Source of the DNA: Hydractinia symbiolongicarpus | Taxonomy: Eukaryota; Cnidaria; Hydrozoa; Anthoathecata; Hydractiniidae | Assembly (NCBI RefSeq): GCF_029227915.1 | Contig: NC_079881.1 | Location: forward strand, 13,245,501-13,309,500 | DNA length: 64,000 bases | Reading direction: 5' to 3' | Part shown: positions 9,009 to 22,346 of the stretch, piece by piece | How the letters are laid out: each line of letters opens with the position of its first letter | How positions within the stretch are numbered: position 1 is the stretch's first letter | The notes under the pieces: generated by a model | What the model was told of the DNA's origin: nothing | The model's input: the letters and a program-made list of their open reading frames with translations, nothing else | Databases searched by the model: none | Translations under genes and position numbers: made by a program

Positions 9009-12000
9009 CAGTCTGTTCTTTTTAATCTCAATGGACTACGATATAATAAGCCGTTTTCTTGAGCGCCAGGCTCTGAGAACGTTCCTAATTACGTGGACAG
9101 ACCTTTAAACCGTGTAATACGGCCTCTTATGGCCTAATAAGGAGACTACACTTAAGTCAGGGAGTTCCACGAGCACAGACAGGAGGTCATCGGCCTATTC
9201 CTTTTAACTTCAATGAACTACGATGTATTAATTCGTTTTCTTGAGCGTCAGGCTACAAGAACGCTGCTAACTTCTTCCACAGTCCTTTAAAGCCTGTAAT
9301 ATGGCCTTTTACGGCCTAACATGGAGTCTAAACGTAAATAAAGTGATTCCACGAGCACAGACAAGTTCCCATTGGTCTGTTCCTTTCAATCTTAATGGAC
9401 TACGATGTCTTAAGTCGTTTTCTCTAGCGCCAGTGTCTAAAAAGGTTACCAACTACGTGTACAGGCCGTTAAAGTGTGTAATATGGACATTTACGGCTCA
9501 ATGAGGAGTCTACACGTAAATCACGTGTTTCCACGAGCCCGGACCAGTTCCCATTGGTCTGTTCCTTTTAATCTCAATGGACTACGATATATTAAGTCGT
9601 TTTCCTGTGCGCCAGGCTCTATGAACGCTGCTAACTACGTGCACAGTCCTTTTAAGCTTGTAATATGGCCTTTTACGGCATAATATGGAGTGTAAACGTG
9701 AATAAAGTGATTCTACGAACTCCCACAAGTTCCATTCGGCTGTTCCTTTTAATCTCAATTGTCTACGATGTATTAAGTCGTTTTTTTGAACGCCAGGCTC
9801 TATGAACGCTGCTAACTACGTGCACAGTCCTTTAAAGCTTGTAATATGGCCTTTTATGGCATAATATGGAATCTACACGTAAATCACGTGATTCTACGAA
9901 CTCCGACAAGTTCCATTCGGCTGTTCCTTTTAATCTCAATGGTCTGCGATGTATTATTAAGTCGTTTTCTTAAACGCCAGGCTCTATGAACGCTGCTAAC
10001 TACGTATACAGTCCTTCGAAACGCATAATAGGTCCTTTTACGGCCTAATAAGGAGACTGCATGTAAGTCACGTGATTCCACGAGCCCAGAGAAGTTGCCA
10101 TCGGTCTATTCCTTTCAATCTCAATGGACTACGATATACTAAGTCGTTTTCCTGTGCGCCAGGCTCTATGAACGCTGCTAACTACGTGCACAGTCCTTTA
10201 AAGCATGTAATATGGCTTTTTACGGCCTAATATGGAGTCTACACGTAAATCACGTGATTCCACTAACTCTGACAAGTTCCATTCGGCTGTTCCTTTTAAT
10301 CTCAATGGTCTACGATGTATTAAGTCGTTTTCTTGAGCGTCAGGCTGCAAGAACGCTGCTAACTTCTTCCACAGGCCTTTAAAGCCTGTAATTTGGCCTT
10401 TTACGGCCTAATTTGGAGTTTAAACGTAAATCACGTGATTCCACGAGCACAGACAAGCTCCCATTGGTCTGTTCCTTTTAATCTCAACGGACTACGATAT
10501 ACTAAGTCGTTTTCCTGTGCGCCAGGCTCTATGAACGCTGCTAACTACGTGCACAGTCCTTTAAAGCTTGTAATATGGCCTTTTACGGCATAATATGGAA
10601 GCTACACGTAAATCACGTGATTCCACTAACTCTGACAAGATCCATTCGGCTGTTCCTTTTAATCTCAATGGGCTACGATGTATTAAGTCGTTTTCTTGAG
10701 CGCCAGGCTCTGAGAACGTTCCTAACTACGTGCACATGTCTTTAAAGCCTGTAATATGGCCTTTTACGGCCTAATTTGGAGTCTACACGTAAATCACGTG
10801 ATTCCACGAGCCCAGACAAGTGGGGATCAGTCTGTTCTTTTTATTCTCAATGGACTACGATATAATAAGCCGTTTTCTTGAGTGCTAGGCTCTAAGAACA
10901 TTCCTAATTACGTGGACAGACCTTTAAACCGTGTAATACGGCCTCTTATGGCCTAATAAGGAGACTACACTTAAGTCAGGGAGTTCCACGAGCACAGACA
11001 GGAGGTCATCTGCCTATTCCTTTCAATTTAATGAACTACGATGTATAAATTCGTTTTCTTGAGCTTCAGGTTTCAAGAACGCTGCTAACTTCTTCCACAG
11101 GCCTTTAAAGCCTGTAATATGGCCTTTTACGGCCTAACATGGAGTCTAAACGTAAATAAAGTGATTCCACCAGCACAGACAAGTTCCCATTGGTCTGTTC
11201 CTTTTAATCTCAATGGACTACGATGTGTTAAGTCGTGTTCCTGAATGCCAGACTCTAAGAACGCTGTTAACTACGTGCACAGTCCTTTGAAACGCATAAT
11301 AGGTCCTTTTCCGGCCTAATAAAGAGACTGCATGTAAGTCACGTGATTCCACGAGCCCAGAGAAGTTGCCATCGGTCTATTCCTTTCAATCTCAATGGAC
11401 TACGGTATACTAAGTCGTTTTCCTGTGCGCCAGGCTCTATGAACGCTGCTAACTACGTGCACAGTCCTTTAAAGCCTGTAATATGGCTTTTTACGGCCTA
11501 ATATGGAGTCTACACGTAAATCACGTGATTCCACTAACTCTGACAAGTTCCATTCGGCGGTTTCTTTTAATCTCAATGCACTACGATATAATAAGCCGTT
11601 TTCTTGAGCGCCAGGCTCTGAGAACGTTCCTAATTACGTGGACAGACCTTTAAACCGTGTAATACGGCCTCTTATGGCCTAATAAGGAGACTACACTTAA
11701 GTCAGGGAGTTCCACGAGCACAGACAGGAGGTCATCGGCCTATTCCTTTCAATTTCAATGAACTACGATGTATTAATTCGTTTTCTTGAGCGTCAGGCTG
11801 CAAGAACGCTGCTAACTACGTGCACAGGCCTTTAAAGCCTGTAATATGGCCTTTTACGGCCTAATTTGGAGTCTACACGTAAATCACGTGATTCCACGAG
11901 CCCAGACAAGTGGGGATCAGTCTGTTCTTTTTAATCTCAATGGACTACGATATAATAAGCCGTTTTCTTGAGCGCCAGGCTCTGAGAACGCTGCTAACTA

Positions 12001-12041
12001 CGTGCACAGCTCTTTAAAGCCTGTAATATGGCCTTTTCCTG
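9009..12041 (+). repeat. 3.0-kb copy of 2,098-5,130
   Basis: Continuous near-identity to 2,098-5,130 at a constant shift of 6,911 (38 monomers), including the 21-mer start word at 10,730. It ends where CTTTTCCTGCATAAT runs into AAGGAGACTGC rather than ATGGAGTC, a switch inside the word GCATAAT. Confidence 0.85.
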
Positions 12042-13813
12042 CATAATAAGGAGACTGCATGTAAGTCACGTGATTCCACGAGCCCAGAGAAGTTGCCATC
12101 GGTCTATTCCTTTCAATCTCAATGGACTACGATATACTAATTCGTTTTCCTGTGCACCAGGCTCTATGAACGCTGCTAACTACGTGCACAGTCCGTTAAA
12201 TCCTGTAATATGGCTTTTTACGGCCTAATATGGAGTCTAAACGTAAATAAAGTGATTCCACGAGCACAGACAAGTTCCCATTGGTCTGTTCCTTTTAATC
12301 TCAATGGACTACGATATACTAAGTCGTTTTCCTGTGCGCCAGGCTCTATGAACGCTGCTAACTACGTGCACAGTCCTTTAAAGCTTGTAATATGGCCTTT
12401 TATGGCATAATATGGAATCTACACGTAAATCACGTGATTCTACGAACTCCGACAAGTTCCATTCGGCTGTTCCTTTTAATCTCAATGGTCTGCGATGTAT
12501 TATTAAGTCGTTTTCTTAAACGCCAGGCTCTATGAACGCTGGTAACTCCGCACACAGTCCTTTGAAACGCATAATAAGTCATTTTACGGCCTAATAAGGA
12601 GACTGCATGTAAGTCACGTGATTCCACGAGCCCAGAGAAGTTGCCATCAATCTGTTCTTTTTAATCTCAATGGACTACGATATAATAAGCCGTTTTCTTG
12701 AGCGCCAGGCTCTGAGAACGTTCCTAATTACGTGGACAGACCTTTAAACCGTGTAATACGGCCTCTTATGGCCTAATAAGGAGACTACACTTAAGTCAGG
12801 GAGTTCCACGAGCACAGACAGGAGGTCATCGGCCTATTCCTTTTAACTTCAATGAACTACGATGTATTAATTCGTTTTCTTGAGCGTCAGGCTACAAGAA
12901 CGCTGCTAACTTCTTCCACAGTCCTTTAAAGCCTGTAATATGGCCTTTTACGGCCTAACATGGAGTCTAAACGTAAATAAAGTGATTCCACGAGCACAGA
13001 CAAGTTCCCATTGGTCTGTTCCTTTCAATCTCAATGGACTACGATGTCTTAAGTCGTTTTCTCTAGCGCCAGTGTCTAAAAAGGTTACCAACTACGTGTA
13101 CAGGCCGTTAAAGTGTGTAATATGGACATTTACGGCTCAATGAGGAGTCTACACGTAAATCACGTGTTTCCACGAGCCCGGACCAGTTCCCATTGGTCTG
13201 TTCCTTTTAATCTCAATGGACTACGATATATTAAGTCGTTTTCCTGTGCGCCAGGCTCTATGAACGCTGCTAACTACGTGCACAGTCCTTTTAAGCTTGT
13301 AATATGGCCTTTTACGGCATAATATGGAGTGTAAACGTGAATAAAGTGATTCTACGAACTCCGACAAGTTCCATTCGGCTGTTCCTTTTAATCTCAATTG
13401 TCTACGATGTATTAAGTCGTTTTTTTTGAACGCCAGGCTCTATGAACGCTGCTAACTACGTGCACAGTCCTTTAAAGCTTGTAATATGGCCTTTTATGGC
13501 ATAATATGGAATCTACACGTAAATCACGTGATTCTACGAACTCCGACAAGTTCCATTCGGCTGTTCCTTTTAATCTCAATGGTCTGCGATGTATTATTAA
13601 GTCGTTTTCTTAAACGCCAGGCTCTATGAACGCTGCTAACTACGTACACAGTCCTTCGAAACGCATAATAGGTCCTTTTACGGCCAAATAAGGAGACTGC
13701 ATGTAAGTCACGTGATTCCACGAGCCCAGAGAAGTTGCCATCGGTCTATTCCTTTCAATCTCAATGGACTACGATATACTAAGTCGTTTTCCTGTGCGCC
13801 AGGCTCTATGAAC
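12042..13813 (+). repeat. Copy of 8,403-10,174
   Basis: Repeats the upstream block at shift 3,639 (20 monomers), rising to 3,640 after an extra T in the T-run near 13,421-13,428. Shared markers include TTCGTTTTCCTGTGCACC and the TGGTAACTCCGCACACAG monomer. Confidence 0.82.
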
Positions 13814-15751
13814 GCTGCTAACTACGTGCACAGTCCTTTAAAGCCTGTAATATGGCCTTTTACTGCATAATATGGAGTCTACACGTAAATCACGCGATTC
13901 TACGAACTCCGACAAGTTCCATTCGGCTATTCCTGTCAATCTCAATGGACTACGATGTATTAAGTCGTCTTCTTGAGCGCCAGACTCTAAAAATGCTGCT
14001 AACTGCGTGCACAGGCCTTTAAACCCTGTAATATGGCCTTTTACGGCTTAATTTGGAGTCTACACGTAAATCACGTGATTTCACGAGCCCAGACAAGTGG
14101 GGATCAGTCTGTTCTTTTTAATCTCAATGGACTACGATATAATAAGCTGTTTTCTTGAGCGCCAGGCTCTGAGAACGCTCCTAATTACGTGGACAGACCT
14201 TTAAAACGTGTAATACGGCCTCTTAAGGCCTAATAAGGAGACTACACTTAAGTCAGGGAGTTCCACGAGCACAGATAGGAGGCCGTTGGCCTATTCCTTT
14301 CAATCTCAATGGACTGCGATGACTTAAGTCGTTTTCTTGAACGCCAGGCTCTATGAACGCTGCTAACTACGTACACAGTCCTTTGAAACGCATAATAGGG
14401 CTTTTTACAGCCTAATTTGGAGCCTACACGTAAATCACGTGATTCCACGAGCCCGGACAAGTTGCCATCAGTCTATTGCTGTCAATCTCAATGGACTACG
14501 ATGTCTTAAGTCGTTTTCTCTAGCGCCAGTGTCTAAAAAGGTTACCAACTACCTGTACAGGCCGTTAAAGTGTGTAATATGGACATTTACGGCTCAATGA
14601 GGAGTCTACACGTAAATCACGTGTTTCCACGAGCCCGGACAAGTTCCCATTGGTCAGTTCCTTTTAATCTCAATGGACTACGATATACTAAGTCGTTTTC
14701 CTGTGTGCCAGGCTCTATGAACGCTGCTAACTACGTGCACAGTCCTTTAAAGCCTGTAATTTGGCCTTTTACGGCCTAATTTGGAGTCTACACGTAAATC
14801 ACGTGATTCCACGAGCCCAGACAAGTGGGGATCAGTCTGTTCTTTTTAATCTCAATGGACTACGATATAAAAAGCCGTTTTCTTGAGCGCCAGGCTCTGA
14901 GAACGTTCCTAATTACGTGGACAGACCTTTAAACCGTGTAATACGGCCTCTTATGGCCTAATAAGGAGACTACACTTAAGTCAGGGAGTTCCACGAGCAC
15001 AGACAGGAGGTCATCGGCCTATTCCTTTTAACTTCAATGAACTACGATGTATTAATTCGTTTTCTTGAGCGTCAGGATACAAGAACGCTGCTAACTTCTT
15101 CCACAGTCCTTTAAAGCCTGTAATATGGCCTTTTACGGCCTAACATGGAGTCTGAACGTAAATAAAGTGATTCCACGAGCACAGACAAGTTCCCATTGGT
15201 CTGTTCCTTTCAATCTCAATGGACTACGATGTCTTAAGTCGTTTTCTCTAGCGCCAGTGTCTAAAAAGGTTACCAACTACGTGTACAGGCCGTTAAAGTG
15301 TGTAATATGGACATTTACGACTCAATGAGGAGTCTACACGTAAATCACGTGTTTCCACGAGCCCGGACCAGTTCCCATTGGTCTGTTCCTTTTAATCTCA
15401 ATGGACTACGATATATTAAGTCGTTTTCCTGTGCGCCAGGCTCTATGAACGCTGCTAACTACGTGCACAGTCCTTTTAAGCTTGTAATATGGCCTTTTAC
15501 GGCATAATATGGAGTGTAAACGTGAATAAAGTGATTCTACGAACTCCGACAAGTTCCATTCGGCTGTTCCTTTTAATCTCAATTGTCTACGATGTATTAA
15601 GTCGTTTTTTTGAACGACAGGCTCTATGAAGGCTGCTAACTACGTACACAGTCCTTTGAAACGCATAATAGGTCCTTTTACGGCCTAATAAGGAGACTGC
15701 ATGTAAGTCACGTGATTCCACGAGCCCAGAGAAGTTGCCATCGGTCTATTC
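13814..15751 (+). repeat. Copy of 6,533-8,470
   Basis: Repeats the upstream block at shift 7,281 (40 monomers + 1). It contains the CACGCG, CTTAAG, CGTTAAAG and AATAAAGTG subtypes in the same order. Together with the previous two blocks it makes 8.4-15.7 kb a re-sorted second version of 2.1-8.5 kb. Confidence 0.82.
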
Positions 15752-16164
15752 CTTTTAATCTCAATGGACTACGATATACTAAGTCGTTTTCCTATGCGCC
15801 AGGCTCTATGAACGCTGCTAACAACGTGCACAGTCCTTTAAAGCCTGTAATATGGCTTTTTACGGCCTAATATGGAGTGTACACGTAAATCACTTGATTC
15901 CACTAACTCTGACAAGTTTCATTCGGCTGTTCCTTTTAATCTCAATGGTCTACGATGTATTAAGTCGTTTTCTTGAGCGCCAGGCTCTGAGAACGTTCCT
16001 AACTACGTGCGCATGTCTTTAAAGCCTGTAATTTCGCCTTTTACGGCCTAATTTGGAGTCTACACGTAAATCACGTGATTCCACGAGCTCAGACAAGTGG
16101 GGATCAGTCTGTTCTTTTTAATCTCAATGGACTACGATATAATAAGTCGTTTTCCTGTGTGCCA
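15752..16164 (+). repeat. Junction monomers, family A
   Basis: About two and a quarter A monomers with scattered private changes (CCTATGCGCC near 15,792, CTAACAACGTGC near 15,820, CACTTGATTCC near 15,893, GTAATTTCGCC near 16,028). They join the preceding mosaic to the 3,091-bp repeat. Nothing but satellite is present. Confidence 0.7.
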
Positions 16165-19100
16165 GGCTCTATGAACGCTGCTAACTACGTACACAGTCCT
16201 TTGAAACGCATAATAGGTCCTTTTACGGCCTAATAAGGAGACTGCATGTAAGTCACGTGATTCCACGAGCCCAGAGAAGTTGCCATCGGTCTATTCCTTT
16301 CAATCTCAATGGACTACGATATACTAATTCGTTTTCCTGTGCACCAGGCTCTATGAACGCTGCTAACTACGTGCACAGTCCGTTAAAGCCTGTAATATGG
16401 CTTTTTACGGCCTAATATGGAGTCTAAACGTAAATCACGTGTTTCCACGAGCACAGACAAGTTCCCATTGGTCTGTTCCTTTTAATCTCAATGGACTACG
16501 ATATACTAAGTCGTTTTCCTGTGCGCCAGGCTCTATGAACGCTGCTAACTACGTGCACAGTCCTTTAAAGCTTGTAATATGGCCTTTTATGGCATAATAT
16601 GGAATCTACACGTAAATCACGTGATTCTACGAACTCCGACAAGTTCCATTCGGCTGTTCCTTTTAATCTCAATGGTCTGCGATGTATTATTAAGTCGTTT
16701 TCTTAAACGCCAGGCTCTATGAACGCTGGTAACTCCGCACACAGTCCTTTGAAACGCATAATAAGTCCTTTTACGGCCTAATAAAGAGACTGCATGTAAG
16801 TCACGTGATTCCACGAGCCCAGAGATGTTGCCATCGGTCTATTCTTTTCAATCTCAATGGACTACGATATACTAAGTCGTTTTCCTGTGCGCCAGGCTCT
16901 ATGAACGCTACTAACTACGTGCACAGTCCTTTAAAGCCTGTAATATGGCTTTTTACGGCCTAATATGGAGTCTACACATAAATCACGTGATTCCACGAAC
17001 TCTGACAAGATCCATTCGGCTGCTCCTTTTAATCTCAATGGTCTACGATGTATTAAGTCGTTTTCTTGAGCGCCAGGCTCTGAGAACGTTCCTAACTACG
17101 TGCACATGTCTTTAAAGCCTGTAATATGGCCTTTTACGGCCTAATTTGGAGTCTACACGTAAATCACGTGATTCCACGAGCCCAGACAAGTGGGGATCAG
17201 TCTGTTCTTTTTAATCTCAATGGACTACGACATAATAAGCCGTTTTCTTGAGTGCCAGGCTCTGAGAACGTTCCTAATTACGTGGACAGACCTTTAAACC
17301 GTGTAATACGGCCTCTTATGGCCTAATGAGAAGACTACACTTAAGTCAGGGAGTTCCACGAGCACAGACAGGAGGTCATCGGCCTATTCCTTTCAACTTC
17401 AATGAACTACGATGTATTATTTCGTTTTCTTGAGCGTCAGGCTACAAGAACGCTGCTAACTTCTTCCACAGGCCTTTAAAGCCTGTAATATGGGCTTTTA
17501 CGGCCTAACATGGAGTCTAAACGTAAATAAAGTGATTCCACGAGCACAGACAAGTTCCCATTGGTCTGTTCCTTTCAATCTCAATGGACTACGATATACT
17601 AAGTCGTTTTCCTGTGCGCCAGGCTCTATGAACGCTGCTAACTACGTGCACAGTCCTTTAAAGCTTGTAATATGGCCTTTTACGGCATAATATGGAATCT
17701 ACACTTAAATCACGTGATTCTACGAACTCCGACAAGTTCCATTCGGCTGTTCCTTTTAATCTCAATTGTCTACGATGTATTAAGTCGTTTTCTTGAACGC
17801 CAGGCTCTATGAACGCTGCTAACTACGTACACAGTCCTTTGAAATGCATAATAGGTCCTTTTACGGCCTAATAAGGAGACTGCATGTAAGTCACGTGATT
17901 CCACGAGCCCAGAGAAGTTGCCATGGGTCTATTCCTTTCAATCTCAATGGACTACGATATACTAAGTCGTTTTCCTGTGCGCCAGGCTCTTTGAACGCTG
18001 CTAACTACGTGCACAGGCCTTTAAAGCCTGTAATATGGCCTTTTACGGCCTAATTTGGAGTCTACACGTAAATCACGTGATTCCACGAGCCCAGACAAGT
18101 GGGGATCAGTCTGTTCTTTTTAATCTCAATGGACTACGATATAATAAGCCGTTTTCTTGAGCGCCAGGCTCTGAGAACGCTGCTAACTACGTGCACAGTC
18201 CTTTAAGGCCTGTAATATGGCCTTTTACTGCATAATATGGAGTCTACACGTAAATCACGCGATTCTACGAACTCCGACAAGTTCCATTCGGCTATTCCTG
18301 TCAATCTCAATGGACTACGATGTATTAAGTCGTCTTCTTGAGCGCCAGACTCTAAAAATGCTGTTAACTGCGTGCACAGGCCTTTAAACCCTGTAATATG
18401 GCTTTTTACGGCTTAATTTAGAGTCTACACGTAAATCACGTGATTCCACTAACTCTGACATGTTCCATTCGGCGGTTTCTTTTAATCTCAATGGACTACG
18501 ATATAATAAGCCGTTTTCTTGAGCGCCAGGCTCTGAGAACGTTCCTAATTACGTGGACAGACCTTTAAACCGTGTAATACGGCCTCTTATGGCCTAATAA
18601 GGAGACTACACTTAAGTCAGGGAGTTCCACGAGCACAGACAGGAGGTCATCGGCCTATTCCTTTCAATTTCAATGAACTACGATGTATTAATTCGTTTTC
18701 TTGAGCGTCAGGCTGCAAGAACGCTGCTAACTACGTGCACAGGCCTTTAAAGCCTGTAATGTGGCCTTTTACGGCCTAATTTGGAGTCTACACGTAAATC
18801 ACATGATTCCACGAGCACAGACAAGTTCCCATTGGTCTCTTCCTTTCAATCTCAATGGACTACGATGTCTTAAGTCGTTTTCTCTAGCGCCAGTGTCTAA
18901 AAAGGTTACCAACTACGTGTACAGGCCGTTAAAGTGTGTAATATGGACATTTACGGCTCAATGAGGAGTCTACACGTAAATCACGTGTTTCCACGAGCCC
19001 GGACCAGTTCCCATTGGTCTGTTCCTTTTAATCTCAATGGACTACGATATATTAAGTCGTTTTCCTGTGCGCCAGGCTCTATGAACGCTGCTAACTACGT

Positions 19101-22100
19101 GCACAGTCCTTTTAAGCTTGTAATATGGCCTTTTACGGCATAATATGGAGTGTAAACGTGAATAAAGTGATTCTACGAACTCCGACAAGTTCCATTCGGA
19201 TGTTCCTTTTAATCTCAATTGTCTACGATGTATTAAGTCGTTTTTTTGAACGCCAGGCTCTATGAAGGCTGCTAACTACGTACACAGTCCTTTGAAACGC
19301 ATAATAGGTCCTTTTACGGCCTAATAAGGAGACATGCAGTAAGTCACGTGATTCCACGAGCCCAGAGAAGTTGCCATCGGTCTATTCCTTTCAATCTCAA
19401 TGGACTACGATATACTAAGTCGTTTTCCTGTGCACCAGGCTCTATGAACGCTGCTAACTACGTGCACAGTCCGTTAAAGACTGTAATATGGCTTTTTACG
19501 GCCTAATATGGAGTCTAAACGTAAATAAAGTGATTCCACGAGCACAGACAAGTTCCCATTGGTCTGTTCCTTTTAATCTCAATGGACTACGATATACTAA
19601 GTCGTTTTCCTGTGCGCCAGGCTCTATGAACGCTGCTAACTACGTGCACAGTCCTTTAAAGCTTGTAATATGGCCTTTTATGGCATAATATGGAATCTAC
19701 ACGTAAATCACGTGATTCTACGAACTCCGACAAGTTCCATTCGGCTGTTCCTTTTAATCTCAATGGTCTGCGATGTATTATTAAGTCGTTTTCTTAAACG
19801 CCAGGCTCTATGAACGCTGGTAACTCCGCACACAGTCCTTTGAAACGCATAATAAGTCCTTTTACGGCCTAATAAAGAGACTGCATGTAAGTCACGTGAT
19901 TCCACGAGCCCAGAGATGTTGCCATCGGTCTATTCTTTTTAATCTCAATGGACTACGATATACTAAGTCGTTTTCCTGTGCGCCAGGCTCTATGAACGCT
20001 ACTAACTACGTGCACAGTCCTTTAAAGCCTGTAATATGGCTTTTTACGGCCTAATATGGAGTCTACACATAAATCACGTGATTCCACGAACTCTAACAAG
20101 ATCCATTCGGCTGCTCCTTTTAATCTCAATGGTCTACGATGTATTAAGTCGTTTTCTTGAGCGCCAGGCTCTGAGAAGGTTCCTAACTACGTGCACATGT
20201 CTTTAAAGCCTGTAATATGGCCTTTTACGGCCTAATTTGGAGTCTACACGTAAATCACGTGATTCCACGAGCCCAGACAAGTGGGGATCAGTCTGTTCTT
20301 TTTAATCTCAATGGACTACGACATAATAAGCCGTTTTCTTGAGTGCCAGGCTCTGAGAACGTTCCTACTTACGTGGACAGACCTTTAAACCGTGTAATAC
20401 GGCCTCTTATGGCCTAATAAGGAGACTACACTTAAGTCAGGGAGTTCCACGAGCACAGACAGGAGGTCATCGGCCTATTCCTTTCAACTTCAATGAACTA
20501 CGATGTATTATTTCGTTTTCTTGAGCGTCAGGCTACAAGAACGCTGCTAACTTCTTCCACAGGCCTTTAAAGCCTGTAATATGGGCTTTTACGGCCTAAC
20601 ATGGAGTCTAAACGTAAATAAAGTGATTCCACGAGCACAGACAAGTTCCCATTGGTCTGTTCCTTTCAATCTCAATGGACTACGATATACTAAGTCGTTT
20701 TCCTGTGCGCCAGGCTCTATGAACGCTGCTAACTACGTGCACAGTCCTTTAAAGCTTGTAATATGGCCTTTTACGGCATAATATGGAATCTACACTTAAA
20801 TCACGTGATTCTACGAACTCCGACAAGTTCCATTCGGCTGTTCCTTTTAATCTCAATTGTCTACGATGTATTAAGTCGTTTTCTTGAACGCCAGGCTCTA
20901 TGAACGCTGCTAACTACGTACACAGTCCTTTGAAATGCATAATAGGTCCTTTTACGGCCTAATAAGGAGACTGCATGTAAGTCACGTGATTCCACGAGCC
21001 CAGAGAAGTTGCCATGGGTCTATTCCTTTCAATCTCAATGGACTACGATATACTAAGTCGTTTTCCTGTGCGCCAGGCTCTTTGAACGCTGCTAACTACG
21101 TGCACAGGCCTTTAAAGCCTGTAATATGGCCTTTTACGGCCTAATTTGGAGTCTACACGTAAATCACGTGATTCCACGAGCCCAGACAAGTGGGGATCAG
21201 TCTGTTCTTTTTAATCTCAATGGACTACGATATAATAAGCCGTTTTCTTGAGCGCCAGGCTCTGAGAACGCTGCTAACTACGTGCACAGTCCTTTAAGGC
21301 CTGTAATATGGCCTTTTACTGCATAATATGGAGTCTACACGTAAATCACGCGATTCTACGAACTCCGACAAGTTCCATTCGGCTATTCCTGTCAATCTCA
21401 ATGGACTACGATGTATTAAGTCGTCTTCTTGAGCGCCAGACTCTAAAAATGCTGCTAACTGCGTGCACAGGCCTTTAAACCCTGTAATATGGCCTTTTAC
21501 GGCTTAATTTAGAGTCTACACGTAAATCACGTGATTCCACTAACTCTGACATGTTCCATTCGGCGGTTTCTTTTAATCTCAATGGACTACGATATAATAA
21601 GCAGTTTTCTTGAGCGCCAGGCTCTGAGAACGTTCCTAATTACGTGGACAGACCTTTAAACCGTGTAATACGGCCTCTTATGGCCTAATAAGGAGACTAC
21701 ACTTAAGTCAGGGAGTTCCACGAGCACAGACAGGAGGTCATCGGCCTATTCCTTTCAATTTCAATGAACTACGATGTATTAATTCGTTTTCTTGAGCGTC
21801 AGGCTGCAAGAACGCTGCTAACTACGTGCACAGGCCTTTAAAGCCTGTAATGTGGCCTTTTACGGCCTAATTTGGAGTCTACACGTAAATCACATGATTC
21901 CACGAGCACAGACAAGTTCCCATTGGTCTCTTCCTTTCAATCTCAATGGACTACGATGTCTTAAGTCGTTTTCTCTAGCGCCAGTGTCTAAAAAGGTTAC
22001 CAACTACGTGTACAGGCCGTTAAAGTGTGTAATATGGACATTTACGGCTCAATGAGGAGTCTACACGTAAATCACGTGTTTCCACGAGCCCGGACCAGTT

Positions 22101-22346
22101 CCCATTGGTCTGTTCCTTTTAATCTCAATGGACTACGATATATTAAGTCGTTTTCCTGTGCGCCAGGCTCTATGAACGCTGCTAACTACGTGCACAGTCC
22201 TTTTAAGCTTGTAATATGGCCTTTTACGGCATAATATGGAGTGTAAACGTGAATAAAGTGATTCTACGAACTCCGACAAGTTCCATTCGGCTGTTCCTTT
22301 TAATCTCAATTGTCTACGATGTATTAAGTCGTTTTCTTGAACGCCA
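16165..22346 (+). repeat. 3,091-bp (17-monomer) HOR, two tandem copies
   Basis: 16,165-19,255 is followed by 19,256-22,346 at a constant shift of 3,091. Markers repeat exactly: GGGCTTTTACGGCCTAACATG at 17,492 and 20,583; GAAATGCATAATAGG at 17,840 and 20,931; the CACATG dyad variant at about 18,800 and 21,891. The copies differ by a few single bases and one short inversion at 19,333-19,339. The block has not been resorted internally, so its duplication appears younger than the rearrangements in the first 16 kb. Confidence 0.9.
19333..19339 (+). other. Micro-inversion CATGCAG for CTGCATG
   Basis: The monomer at 16,242-16,248 and every other copy of this subtype I checked except the CTGCAGG variant near 62,980 read CTGCATG; the 3,091-bp duplicate reads the exact reverse complement with flanks unchanged. 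Because the flanking bases are A and T, a 9-bp inversion is equally possible. Confidence 0.8.
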
